From the NCBI GenBank assembly GCA_016716275.1, contig JADJWR010000002.1, forward strand, positions 1-64,000: a stretch of DNA of 64,000 nt, given 5' to 3'. Positions 55,392-63,967 of this stretch are shown here, in pieces. Below the pieces are notes generated by a model. It searched no databases. It was not told where the DNA came from and worked only from the letters and a program-made list of their open reading frames with translations. Source of the DNA: Burkholderiales bacterium (lineage in GTDB: Bacteria; Pseudomonadota; Gammaproteobacteria; Burkholderiales; Burkholderiaceae_F). The position numbers were made by a program, and so were the translations under genes. Position 1 is the stretch's first letter; each line of letters begins with the position of its first letter.

Positions 55392-55910
55392 ATGAAACTG
55401 AAGTCCACCCTCGCCGCCGCCGTGTCCGCCGTCGTGATCGCCGCTGCGCCGCTCGCCGCCGTCGCCTACGGCTCTTCCGGCAACAAGTCGACCACGGCGC
55501 CCGTCGCCAAGGCCGACATCGTCGACACCGCCGTGGCCGCCGGCCAGTTCAACACGCTGGCCAAGGCGCTGACCGCTGCCGGCCTGGTCGACACGCTGAA
55601 GGGCCCCGGCCCGTTCACCGTGTTCGCGCCGACCGACGCGGCATTCGCCAAGATCCCGGCCGACAAGCTGAACGCCCTGCTCGCCGACAAGGCGGCGCTG
55701 ACCAAGGTACTGACCTACCACGTGGTCGGCGCCAGGGTGATGGCAGCCGACGTGAAGACCGGCGCGGTCAAGACCGTGCAGGGCACGCCGCTGAACGTGG
55801 TTGCCTCGTCGTCGGGCGTGATGGTCAACAACGCCAGGGTCATCAAGACCGACATCGCCGCCACCAACGGCGTGATCCACGTGATCGACACCGTCGTGCT
55901 GCCGAACTGA
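55392..55910 (+). CDS. Secreted fasciclin (FAS1) domain protein
   Basis: 172 residues from ATG 55392 (AGGAG at 55378; the signal peptide begins here: MKLKSTLAAAVSAVVIAAAPLAAVA). One FAS1 domain: DIVDTAVAAGQFNTLAKALTAAGL, GPFTVFAPTDAAFAKIPADKLNALL, LTKVLTYHVVGARVMAADV and ATNGVIHVIDTVVLP. Periplasmic or extracellular adhesion-type domain. Likely the last gene of the MerR-controlled unit, with a clear terminator after it. Confidence 0.92.
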   Translation: MKLKSTLAAAVSAVVIAAAPLAAVAYGSSGNKSTTAPVAKADIVDTAVAAGQFNTLAKALTAAGLVDTLKGPGPFTVFAPTDAAFAKIPADKLNALLADKAALTKVLTYHVVGARVMAADVKTGAVKTVQGTPLNVVASSSGVMVNNARVIKTDIAATNGVIHVIDTVVLPN

Positions 55911-55923
55911 CGCCAGCCGGGCC

Positions 55924-55956
55924 GAAGGAGCCGGGGCCGTCTCGCCCGGCTTCTTC
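55924..55956 (+). terminator. Intrinsic terminator after the fasciclin gene
   Basis: GAAGGAGCCGGG (55924-55935), 9-nt loop, CCCGGCTTCTTC (55945-55956): a 12-bp stem with one G-T wobble, followed by GCTTTG. It starts 14 bp after the stop codon. Confidence 0.6.
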
Positions 55957-56033
55957 GCTTTGCGGGAGTGCTGTCGCGGCTGGACGCGCTGGAGGTCCGA
56001 CTGCTGCCCTGCCTGCGCGCCGCTTGGCCCGCC

Positions 56034-57035
56034 CTACCGCATCTCGAACCGGTAGGCACTCAAGCCGCTGCCTGGCGAGGACAGCAGCTCGCCGGGCTTT
56101 CCTTTCAGGAAGCGGTCGAAGAATGCCGTCGCGTACAGGCCGATGAGGGCGGCGTTCGGCCTCGCCCGCAGGCATGCCGCCACGTCCGGCGTGCCGGCGC
56201 ACAGCAGGTTGGTCCACTCGAAGTGCGTGCCGCCATCGAGCTTGACGAAGAACTTCGGCGGCGCGCTCGCCGCGTAGGCACCCTGCGGTCCCTCGAGACT
56301 GGTCGTCATGCCGAAATCGAGCGCCGCGCCCTGGTACATCACCGGTACCTGCAGCCGCGCCAACGTGCCGTGCACCATGAACGGCAGCACGTACGGCGAC
56401 AGCGCCAGCACCGCCTTGACCTCCGGCGTCTTCCACGCGGGCCAGCCGCCGGCCATGCCGATGGCCGCGTAGCCGCCCAGCGAATGGCCCGCCGCGCCGA
56501 TGCGCGCGGTGTCCGCAATGCGCGCCAGCTGCGGATCGGCCGCCACGCGGCGGATCACCGCGCGCAGATCGTGCAGGCGACCGATCTCGCTGCGGTCGTT
56601 CCAGCTCGCCGGGTCGAGGAACGACTTGTCGATGCGCATCCTGCCGAGGTTGACTTCGTCGGCGCCGATCGCGCAGGTGGCATCCGCATGGTCGGGTGCC
56701 GCCACCACGTAGCCGTGCCGGGCCAGCTCCTCGGTCAGCGCGATCGACTGCAGCGCGCAGCCGCCCCAGCCGTGCGAGAACAGCACCAGCGGCACGCGCG
56801 GGCAGGATGCCGGTGGCGCGTCCCGCGCAACGCGGGCGGCGAATCCGTTCGGCGAGCGGGCAAGCCGCTTCTCTTCGGCAGCGGTCGGGTACCAGACCGC
56901 CACCTGGCGGCCGCTGTCGAGCCGCAGGACCCGATAACCGGCGGCGAAGCGGCCGCTGCAGTCGGCGGCGTGCGCTGCGGCCGGCAGGCCTGCCGCGAAA
57001 GCGGCGAGCAGCAGGGCATACAGCAAGTGCGGCAT
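56034..57035 (-). CDS. Exported alpha/beta hydrolase (dienelactone hydrolase/PAF-acetylhydrolase-like)
   Basis: 333 residues from ATG 57035; signal peptide PHLLYALLLAAFAAGLPAAAHA. The oxyanion region is LVLFSHGWGG and the nucleophile elbow is GAAGHSLGGYAAI (Ser in G-x-S-x-G). A late Asp and His follow (ALDFG; GGTHFEW). Periplasmic esterase or lipase of unknown substrate. Downstream of an MFS gene by 29 bp and probably in the same unit. Confidence 0.87.
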   Translation of the reverse strand: MPHLLYALLLAAFAAGLPAAAHAADCSGRFAAGYRVLRLDSGRQVAVWYPTAAEEKRLARSPNGFAARVARDAPPASCPRVPLVLFSHGWGGCALQSIALTEELARHGYVVAAPDHADATCAIGADEVNLGRMRIDKSFLDPASWNDRSEIGRLHDLRAVIRRVAADPQLARIADTARIGAAGHSLGGYAAIGMAGGWPAWKTPEVKAVLALSPYVLPFMVHGTLARLQVPVMYQGAALDFGMTTSLEGPQGAYAASAPPKFFVKLDGGTHFEWTNLLCAGTPDVAACLRARPNAALIGLYATAFFDRFLKGKPGELLSSPGSGLSAYRFEMR

Positions 57036-57064
57036 GGTCAGGCGGCGTCGCGACCCGTTTGCTG

Positions 57065-58279
57065 CTATCGATCCTGCAGCCGATGCTTGCGACACGACGC
57101 CCACAGCGCCAGGTCGTAGACGATCTTCAGCAATCCGCAGGCGGCCAGCGGCGCCGCCAGCCAGCCGGCGGCAAACAGGCCGCCGGCGAGCGAGGGGCTC
57201 AGCGCGGCGGCGAGGCTGCGCGGCACCGCGGTGACGCTTGCCGCGGCGGCGCGCTCGGCCGGCGTGACCGCGCTCATCACGTAGGCGGTGCGCGTCGGCA
57301 CGTCCATCTGCGACAGCGCGGCGCGCAGCAGCAGCAGCGCCAGAGCAAGCGGCAGCGTCGGCGCGAACGCCGCGCCGACCAGCGCCACGTTGGCCGGCAG
57401 GTGGGTGAAGACCATCGTGTTCAGCAGCCCGATCCGGCGTGCGACCCACGGCGCGGCGAGCATCGACGCCGCCGACAGCAGCCCGGTCCAGAAGAAGAAG
57501 CTGCCGGCGGCGGCCAGCGACAGACCGAAGCGCTGCATCAGCCATAGCGACATCAGGCTGTTGACCACCAGGCCGCCGGCGAAAGCGTCGAGGGAGAACA
57601 GCGCCGCCAGCCTGAACACGATGCCGCGCGAGGGGCCGAGGGCGGTCTTTGCTTCTGCCTGGCCGGCCGGCGGATCCGGCAGGCGGCGGTACAGCCACAG
57701 CAGCACGACGCCGGCGACCGAGTAGCCGACGAACATCAGCCGCAGCGCGGTCAGCAGTTCGATGCCGGCGCGCTCGGCGAGCCAGGCCGGTACGGCGGCG
57801 GCCAGGGCGCCGCAGGCAGCGGCCAGCGTGGCGAGCAGGCTGTAGCGGGCAAACAGGCTCGTGCGCGCATCGCCCTGCGCCGCGCCGGCCAGTTGCGCAT
57901 GCTCGAGCGGCAGGAACACGCTGACGTCGCCGGAGCTCGGGTTCAGGGTGCCGACGAAGGCCACCGCGAGCAGCGGCCAGAACTGCGACAGCCCGGCGAA
58001 ACCGATTCCGGTGGCGATCATCAGCAGGGCGGCGGCCGCCAGCAGCCGGCGCTGCGCGAAGCGGTGGCCCCAGGCGCCGACGGCCAGCGTGAGCAGCGCC
58101 GAGCCGAGCAGCGTGGCGGTGCTCAGGACGCCAACGCTCCAGACATCGAAGCCGAGCGCCAGCAGATAGGCGGGCAGCAGCACCGCGACGTAGCCGTCGA
58201 CGAAAGCGCGCAGCGCGCGGCCGACCACCAGCGTGGCGGCGAACGGCGCGGCGCCGCCCGGGGCGAGCAGGCGGCTCAA
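57065..58279 (-). CDS. MFS transporter
   Basis: About 404 residues. Start taken as TTG 58279 because it overlaps the upstream PhoX-like stop (TTGA) and gives SRLLAPGGAAPFAATLVVGRALRAFVDGYVAVLLPAYLLALGF. Twelve hydrophobic helices. Cytoplasmic loop GAWGHRFAQRRLLAAAALLM, and SQMDVPTRTAYVMSAVTPAERAAAASVTAV in the second half, a motif of MFS proteins related to multidrug or sugar-phosphate exporters. Substrate unknown. Confidence 0.82.
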   Translation of the reverse strand: MSRLLAPGGAAPFAATLVVGRALRAFVDGYVAVLLPAYLLALGFDVWSVGVLSTATLLGSALLTLAVGAWGHRFAQRRLLAAAALLMIATGIGFAGLSQFWPLLAVAFVGTLNPSSGDVSVFLPLEHAQLAGAAQGDARTSLFARYSLLATLAAACGALAAAVPAWLAERAGIELLTALRLMFVGYSVAGVVLLWLYRRLPDPPAGQAEAKTALGPSRGIVFRLAALFSLDAFAGGLVVNSLMSLWLMQRFGLSLAAAGSFFFWTGLLSAASMLAAPWVARRIGLLNTMVFTHLPANVALVGAAFAPTLPLALALLLLRAALSQMDVPTRTAYVMSAVTPAERAAAASVTAVPRSLAAALSPSLAGGLFAAGWLAAPLAACGLLKIVYDLALWASCRKHRLQDR

Positions 58280-60225
58280 GGTCGATGCAGCCGTATTCCT
58301 CCCGTTGCCGCTGTCAGGTAGCCGACCGCGGCACCCGAGCGGTCGCGGTAGTTGGCGCGCACCAGCGGCTCGAGCGTGTCGCGCACCTTGTCGTGCAGGC
58401 CGCGCTTCCAGTCGCCGGCGTGCTGGAAGTTGCTGGCGATGTAGGTCCAGCCGTTGATCTCGTCGACCGCGTGCAGGCCGGTCGATTCGGCGCCGACCGG
58501 GCAGGACAGGATGCGCACCAGCTCCCGCCGGTCGACGTGGTAGGCCCACAGGAAGTTGTTGACGTGGGTGTCGCTGTCCTCGCCGATGAACAGCGTGCGC
58601 AGCGCCGCCGAGAAGCACAGGTTGTCCGGCGTGGCGAGGCGCTCGGGGTCGGCGGTGTTGCCGAGCGCGTCCTGCCGGCGGTGCGGCGCGCCACCGAAGT
58701 CCTCGGCGACCAGCGCCGGCACCGCGGCCATATCGACCGGCACCCAGTCGCTGTCGATCGCGCGGCCGTCGCTGTCGTGCTGGCGGCCGCGCAGGTTCAG
58801 CGCGTACACCGCGCCGGAGTACGGTCCCTCGACCCGGATGCCGCCGGAGCCGTCGGTCATCGGCCGCTCGATGCGCGAGATGGCGACGTAGGCGAGGCGG
58901 TCGCGCGCGTCGACCGCCGTGCCCTCCATCTTGGTGAAGCCGAGGCTGCCACCGCGCAGCGCGGCGTAGCGGTGCGTCTCCAGGAACGCCGCCGCCTTGT
59001 CCATGCCGGGCTTCAGCCGCACCCAGTTGGCCCTGCCGGCGTAAGGAATGCGGGTGAAGCCTGGTTCGTCGGGCGCGCGGGTGCGGACGTCGATGATCCG
59101 CGCCGCCTCGATGCCGCCGTCGATCAGCGCCTCGATCTCGGCGCTGGTCGCGGCGCCCAACCGGATCCACGACAGCCGCGCCGCGCCGGGCCCCTTGCCC
59201 GAGGTCTGCTCCCACTTCGCCACGTACAGCGTGCCGGCGGCAAGCTCGCGCGGCCGATCGGCGATGAACATGAACAGGCCGCCGTTGTCCCAGTCGTCGC
59301 CCATCAGCACGGTGCGCTCGTCCGGCATCACCCGCACCACCTCGTGCGAGATGCGGCCCATGCAGTAGTGCTTGCGCACGCTGCCGCTGCCGTCGGCATG
59401 CACCGTCACCTCGGGCACGTGCCCGTAGCGGTACGGGTTGGCGCGCGCCGGGTCGCCGTAGAGGTTCCGGCTGAAGCCGCGGAACCAGGCGCTGCCGGCG
59501 GCGGTCGTCGCGTCCGGCGCGAACTCCTCGCTCGACAGGTGGGTGTTCCACGGCGACAGGCTGGCGCCGCAGGTGGTCCACAGGCCGTGCGCCGGCGCGC
59601 TGTCGACGTTGCGGTACTGCACGAGCCGCAGGTGGCCGCTCGCCGGGTCCTGGTCGAGCGTCAGCACGGCGATCGGCGACGGCAGCGGTGCGTCGAGCCG
59701 GCGGCCGCCTGCGTCGCGCGAGACGTATTCGAACTGCACCACCGCAAACACCGCGTTGCCGCGCACGCCGGCAACCGCCGGCCGGTCGAGCTTCAGCAGC
59801 GTCATGCCGTCGGGGCAGTCGGAATAGAACTGCCGCTCGCGGCCGGCAAGCGAGCGGTCGACGATCGGCCGGTTGTCGATGTCGACGCAGCCGCCGGCGA
59901 CGACCTCGCCGCCGCGCCCGTCGGGCAGGCGCTCGCCGGTGATGAACAGCGTCCGGTAGGCCAGTGGCCAGGCAAGCCGGCTGCCGTCGGCCAGTTCGAC
60001 CTCGAGCGCCGACCGGACGGACATGCTTGCCATCGCGGCGGGGTCGGCCAGCGTCGGCGCCGCCATCGGCGTGAAACGCGCGTGGGTGACGGTCGCGGCG
60101 GGCGCAGCAGTTGCATTGCCGGCGGTCGACGGCGCGGCCAGCGGCAGCATCGGCACGCCGGCCAGCAGTTGCAGCGTCCGGCGGCGGGAGGCGAAGCGGC
60201 AGGGAATAGTGGATCGCGTCGGCAC
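58276..60225 (-). CDS. PhoX-type phosphatase family protein (DUF839)
   Basis: 649 residues; Tat-like N terminus (CRFASRRRTLQLLAGVPMLPLAAPSTA). The beta-propeller family markers include CGASLSPWNTHLSSEEFAPD, KHYCMGRISHEVV, VLMGDDWDNGGLFMFIAD, LCFSAALRTLFIGEDSDTHVNNFLWAYH and the metal-site C-G-A-x-x-x-P-W-x-T. Ca/Fe-dependent periplasmic phosphatases share this pattern, and some members have other substrates. First gene of a minus-strand unit with the MFS transporter and perhaps the hydrolase. Confidence 0.86.
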   Translation of the reverse strand: MPTRSTIPCRFASRRRTLQLLAGVPMLPLAAPSTAGNATAAPAATVTHARFTPMAAPTLADPAAMASMSVRSALEVELADGSRLAWPLAYRTLFITGERLPDGRGGEVVAGGCVDIDNRPIVDRSLAGRERQFYSDCPDGMTLLKLDRPAVAGVRGNAVFAVVQFEYVSRDAGGRRLDAPLPSPIAVLTLDQDPASGHLRLVQYRNVDSAPAHGLWTTCGASLSPWNTHLSSEEFAPDATTAAGSAWFRGFSRNLYGDPARANPYRYGHVPEVTVHADGSGSVRKHYCMGRISHEVVRVMPDERTVLMGDDWDNGGLFMFIADRPRELAAGTLYVAKWEQTSGKGPGAARLSWIRLGAATSAEIEALIDGGIEAARIIDVRTRAPDEPGFTRIPYAGRANWVRLKPGMDKAAAFLETHRYAALRGGSLGFTKMEGTAVDARDRLAYVAISRIERPMTDGSGGIRVEGPYSGAVYALNLRGRQHDSDGRAIDSDWVPVDMAAVPALVAEDFGGAPHRRQDALGNTADPERLATPDNLCFSAALRTLFIGEDSDTHVNNFLWAYHVDRRELVRILSCPVGAESTGLHAVDEINGWTYIASNFQHAGDWKRGLHDKVRDTLEPLVRANYRDRSGAAVGYLTAATGGIRLHRP

Positions 60226-60319
60226 AGCCCCAATGCTGCCCGATTCGGTGGCGGCGATGTGCGCGGCTGCGGGACTTCGGCATCATGGCGGTCTTCGTGC
60301 CCGCCCGAGCGCCGATTCG

Positions 60320-60787
60320 ATGCGAAAAGCCAGTGCCGGACTGCTGCTGTACCGACATGCCGCCAGCGGCCCGGAGGTCATGCTGGTGCACCCCGGCGGC
60401 CCGTACTGGGCGCGCAAGGACATCGGCGCCTGGTCGATTCCCAAGGGCGAGATCGAGCCCGGCGAGGAGGCGCTCGCCGCCGCGCAGCGCGAGTTCGGCG
60501 AGGAAACCGGCGCCACCGTCGACGGCGAGTTCGTGCCGCTGGCGCCGGTAAAGCTGCGCAGCGGCAAGGTGATCCACGCCTGGGCGGTGCAGGCCGACTT
60601 CGATCCGTCCGGCCTGCGCAGCAACCTGTTCTCGATGGAGTGGCCGCCGAGGTCCGGCGAGCAGCGCGAGTTCCCCGAGGCCGACCGCGCCGCCTGGTTC
60701 GGCATCGACGTGGCGCGGCAGAAGATCCACCCGGGCCAGGCGCCGCTGCTCGACGCGCTGCTCGCGCATCTGGCAGCGGGCCGATGA
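60320..60787 (+). CDS. Nudix hydrolase
   Basis: 155 residues (MRKASAGLLLYRHAASGPEVMLVHPGGPYW). The Nudix box is G-x5-E-x7-REFGEETGA (from GEIEPGEEALAAAQREFGEETGA), complete. WSIPKGEIEPGEE before it is typical of the group that acts on NDP-linked or other small pyrophosphates. Substrate unknown. Stop overlaps the next start (ATGA). Confidence 0.9.
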   Translation: MRKASAGLLLYRHAASGPEVMLVHPGGPYWARKDIGAWSIPKGEIEPGEEALAAAQREFGEETGATVDGEFVPLAPVKLRSGKVIHAWAVQADFDPSGLRSNLFSMEWPPRSGEQREFPEADRAAWFGIDVARQKIHPGQAPLLDALLAHLAAGR

Positions 60788-61437
60788 GGCGGCGGCTCGC
60801 GCTCGGCCTGGCGCTGGCTGCCGCGCTCGTTGCCGCGGCGGCACGGGCGCAGCCGGCGCACCGCCGCGGCTTCGCCGGCGCCGAGGGCTGGGCGCGCGTG
60901 TTCGACGACCCGGCGCGCGACCAATGGCAGAAGCCGCAGCAGGTGATCGAGGCGCTGCGCCTGGCGCCCGATGCGGTGGTGGCCGACATCGGCGCCGGCA
61001 CCGGCTACTTCACGATGCGGCTGGCGCAGGCAGTGCCCGGCGGCCGGGTGATCGCCGCCGATGTCGAGCCGGACATGGTGCGCTACGTCGAACAGCGGGC
61101 GCGGCAGATGGAGCTCGCCAACGTGACGGCGGTGCTGGCGTCCGCCGACGATCCGCGGCTGCCGGCAGCCGTCGACTGCGTGCTGCTGGCCAACACCTAC
61201 CACCACATCGGCGACCGCGAGGCCTACTTCCGCCGGCTGGCCGCGCTGCTGAAGCCGGGGGCGACGGTGGCGATCATCGACCATCGGCCCGAGTCGCCGG
61301 TCGGGCCGCCGCGGTCGATGCGCGTGCCGGAGGAGGCGGTGAAGGCGGAAATGCAGCGCGCCGGCTACCTGCTTTCGGCCGAGCACGACTTCCTGCCCCG
61401 CCAGCACTTCCTGGTCTTCCGGCGGGCGGCCCGCTGA
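60784..61437 (+). CDS. Predicted exported class I methyltransferase
   Basis: 217 residues with a clear signal-like N terminus (MRRRLALGLALAAALVAAAARAQPAH). Then the SAM-binding motif VVADIGAGTGYFTMRLAQAVPGGRVIAADVEPDMV and a post-I segment CVLLANTYHHIGDREAYF. A methyltransferase fold behind a Sec signal is odd because SAM is cytosolic. The family is nevertheless recurrent in proteobacteria, so the hydrophobic start may be an anchor. Confidence 0.82.
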   Translation: MRRRLALGLALAAALVAAAARAQPAHRRGFAGAEGWARVFDDPARDQWQKPQQVIEALRLAPDAVVADIGAGTGYFTMRLAQAVPGGRVIAADVEPDMVRYVEQRARQMELANVTAVLASADDPRLPAAVDCVLLANTYHHIGDREAYFRRLAALLKPGATVAIIDHRPESPVGPPRSMRVPEEAVKAEMQRAGYLLSAEHDFLPRQHFLVFRRAAR

Positions 61438-61439
61438 CC

Positions 61440-62894
61440 GTGGCGCAGGAGGCCGTTGCCGACCGGCCGCTGATCCTGGCGATCGACCAGGGGACGCACG
61501 CCAGCCGCGCGCTGCTGTTCGATGCGCGCGGCGGGCTGGTCGCCCACGGCGAGCAGGAGATCGGCCTGTCGCGGCCGCAGCCGGACTGGGCCGAGCAGGA
61601 CGGCGAGGAAGTGGTCGCGTCGGTGCACGCGGCGCTGGCGCAGGCGGTGGCGGCGCTCGGCCGGCGCGCGCGGGACATCGCGGTGGCCGGCCTGTCGAGC
61701 CAGCGCGCCAGCTGCGTGTGCTGGGATCGCGCCAGCGGCGAGCCGCTGTCGCCGGTGTTCAGCTGGCAGGACCGGCGCATGCACGCGTGGATCGATGCGC
61801 TCGCCGCACACGGCGACGACGTGCATCGCCGCACCGGCCTGTTCCTGTCGCCGCACTACGGCGCCAGCAAGCTGCGCTGGGCGCTCGACCACCTGCCGAA
61901 GGTCGCCCAGGCGCTCGGGACCGGCCGGCTCGCCTGCGGGCCGATGGCCAGCTTCCTCACCTTCCGCCTGCTGAAGGAGCGGCCGCTGCTGGCCGACCCG
62001 CAGTGCGCGGCGCGCACGCAGCTGTGGAACCTGCATACGCGCAACTGGGATGCCGAGCTGCTGAGCCTGTTCGGCCTGCCCGCCGGCTGCCTGCCGGCCG
62101 CCGCGCCGACCTGCGGGCACTGGGGCACGCTGGCCTCGGCCGGTATCGAAGTGCCTTTGCGGGCAGTCAACGGCGACCAGTCGGCGGCGGTGTTCGCCTT
62201 CGGCTGGCCGGAGGCGGAGTCGGCCTACGTCAACATCGGCACCAGCGCCTTCGTGCAGCGGGCGCTGATGCGCGCGCCCGGCCACGTGCCGCGCCAGCTG
62301 ACCGGCATCATCCTCGACGACGGCGCGACGACCGTCTACATGGTCGAAGGCAACGTCAACGGTGCCGGCGCCGGCCTCGAGTGGCTGTCGGCGCGGCTCG
62401 GCATCGACGACCTGACGGCGCGGCTGCCCGAGTGGCTGGCGCGGCCGCCGCCGTCGCTCGTCTTCCTCAACGGCGTTGCCGGCCTCGGCGGGCCGTTCTG
62501 GCAGGCGCGTTTCGACTCGCGCTTCGTCGGTGAGGCCGGCGCCGAGCCGTGGCAGCAGGCGGTGGCGCTGGTCGAAAGCATCGCCTTCCTGCTGCAGGCC
62601 AACGTCGAGCACATGGCGCCGTACGTGCCGGCGCTCGCGCGCATCCGCGTCAGCGGCGGTCTGTCGCGGCTCGACGGGCTGTGCCGCCGGCTGGCCTCGC
62701 TCAACGGCGTGCCGGTGCACCGGCGCGACGACCCCGAGGCGAGCGCGCGCGGCATCGCCTACCTGGCGGCAGGGCGTCCCGCGCAATGGAACGCCGCCGC
62801 TGCCGAGGACGTCTTCGCGCCGCATGCCGATGCGGCGCTGCGCGACCGCTATCGCCGCTGGCGCGCCCTGATGGCCGAGGCCACCGGCGTATAG
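61440..62894 (+). CDS. FGGY-family carbohydrate kinase (glycerol-kinase-like)
   Basis: 484 residues from GTG 61440. ATP/sugar-site blocks: LILAIDQGTHASRALLFD, PDWAEQDGEEVVASV, GLSSQRASCVCWDRASGEPLSPVFSWQDRR, AVNGDQSAAVFAFG, YVNIGTSAFVQRA and RIRVSGGLSRLDGLCRRLASLNGVPV. It resembles glycerol kinase in the N terminus, but the whole may act on another polyol. Starts 2 bp after the methyltransferase stop. Confidence 0.88.
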   Translation: MAQEAVADRPLILAIDQGTHASRALLFDARGGLVAHGEQEIGLSRPQPDWAEQDGEEVVASVHAALAQAVAALGRRARDIAVAGLSSQRASCVCWDRASGEPLSPVFSWQDRRMHAWIDALAAHGDDVHRRTGLFLSPHYGASKLRWALDHLPKVAQALGTGRLACGPMASFLTFRLLKERPLLADPQCAARTQLWNLHTRNWDAELLSLFGLPAGCLPAAAPTCGHWGTLASAGIEVPLRAVNGDQSAAVFAFGWPEAESAYVNIGTSAFVQRALMRAPGHVPRQLTGIILDDGATTVYMVEGNVNGAGAGLEWLSARLGIDDLTARLPEWLARPPPSLVFLNGVAGLGGPFWQARFDSRFVGEAGAEPWQQAVALVESIAFLLQANVEHMAPYVPALARIRVSGGLSRLDGLCRRLASLNGVPVHRRDDPEASARGIAYLAAGRPAQWNAAAAEDVFAPHADAALRDRYRRWRALMAEATGV

Positions 62895-62993
62895 CGACCA
62901 AGCGAAGAGCGAGTATTCCAATGTGGGCGCGGAATGCACGAGTTCTGACGCCAAGCATGTCGCCATCGGCAACGGGCGCAACAATGCTGTTGG

Positions 62994-63017
62994 CCGATGC
63001 ATTTCGCGTCGGTTTTT
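62994..63017 (+). terminator. Intrinsic terminator in front of the histone-H1-like gene
   Basis: CCGATGC (62994-63000), loop ATTTC, GCGTCGG (63006-63012), one G-T wobble, then T5 (63013-63017). It lies 100 bp after the kinase stop and 19 bp before the next start codon. It may simply end the kinase unit or act as an attenuator; no good promoter is seen between it and the ATG. Confidence 0.5.
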
Positions 63018-63036
63018 CGAAGGCAAAGGAGCATCG

Positions 63037-63576
63037 ATGGCCACGCGTCGCACGACGATGAGAAGCCGCTCGGGCACCAAGCTGTACGCAGTGCGCGACG
63101 GCAGCGGCAAGTTCAAGGACGTCCAGAGCTACAAGAAGGCGCATGCGGCCGACCTGCGGCGCAAGTCGAAAGCCGAGACAGGCGGCAAGCTGGCGGCGAT
63201 GGAGAAGCAGGTCGAGAAGGCGGCCAAGAAGGCCGTGAAGACCGTGCGCGCCAAGCTCGAGCAGACGCAGGCGAAGGACAAGCTGATGGCAATGGAGAAG
63301 AAGGTCGAACGCGCCGCCCGCAAGGCGGTAAAGACCGTGCGCGGCAAGCTCGACGAGGCCCGCGCCAACAAGAAGGTCGTGGCGATGGAGAAGAAGGTCG
63401 GGCGCGCCGCCAAGAAGGCGGCCAGGACAGTGCGTTCGTCGTTGAACGATGCCATGGCTGCGGTCAAGCGCGCCGCCAGCGGCGTCGCCAGGAAAGTCTC
63501 CGCCCCTGCGCCGGCAGCGAAGAAAGTGACGAAGCGGGCGCCGGCGAGGAAAGCCACGCCGAAGCGGGCCGCATAG
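63037..63576 (+). CDS. Histone-H1-like Lys/Ala-rich repeat protein
   Basis: 179 residues from ATG 63037 (AAAGGAG). A short N-terminal domain TRRTTMRSRSGTKLYAVRDGSGKFKDVQSYKKAHAADLRRKSK is followed by three tandem repeats of about 31 residues. Each holds AMEK-x-V-(E/G)-(K/R)-AA-(K/R)-KA-x-(K/R)-TVR-x-(K/S)-L, around residues 53-145, and then a PAKK-type tail (APAAKKVTKRAPARKATPKRAA). Highly basic, helical, likely nucleoid-binding. Function by similarity to H1-like proteins of betaproteobacteria. Confidence 0.82.
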   Translation: MATRRTTMRSRSGTKLYAVRDGSGKFKDVQSYKKAHAADLRRKSKAETGGKLAAMEKQVEKAAKKAVKTVRAKLEQTQAKDKLMAMEKKVERAARKAVKTVRGKLDEARANKKVVAMEKKVGRAAKKAARTVRSSLNDAMAAVKRAASGVARKVSAPAPAAKKVTKRAPARKATPKRAA

Positions 63577-63652
63577 ACCGCCTGACGGCAAGGAGTCGGG
63601 GGCGCGAACTGCCCCCGGCACCTACACTGACCGCGGGCCGGAGGAACACGCA

Positions 63653-63967
63653 ATGAAAGGCTTCCTGATTGACCCGGTGGCACGGACCGTCACACCGGTC
63701 GAGATCGAAGGCGGCATCGACGGCGTGCGCGAGCTGATCGGTTTTCCGACGGTCGACTCGGACGAGATCGACGAGACCGGCGACCGGCTGTTCTTCGACG
63801 AGGCGTGCTTCATCCGCAGCACGCCCGGCTCGCCGCGCTTCCGAGTCGACAACCTGGCGCCGGTGGCAGGCCGAGGGGTGGTGGTCGGCTCGTCGGCGCA
63901 GGGCAAGGAACTCGCCGGGGTGGCGATCGGACTCGAGGCGCTGCGACGTCGGGTGACGTTCAGCTGA
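63653..63967 (+). CDS. Hypothetical protein, DUF3846-like
   Basis: 104 residues (MKGFLIDPVARTVTPVEIEGGIDGVRELIGF). Middle GDRLFFDEACFIR and C-terminal PVAGRGVVVGSSAQGKEL match my memory of DUF3846-type small proteins; I cannot check this. Preceded by GGAGGAAC, a good ribosome-binding site. Role unknown. Confidence 0.68.
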   Translation: MKGFLIDPVARTVTPVEIEGGIDGVRELIGFPTVDSDEIDETGDRLFFDEACFIRSTPGSPRFRVDNLAPVAGRGVVVGSSAQGKELAGVAIGLEALRRRVTFS

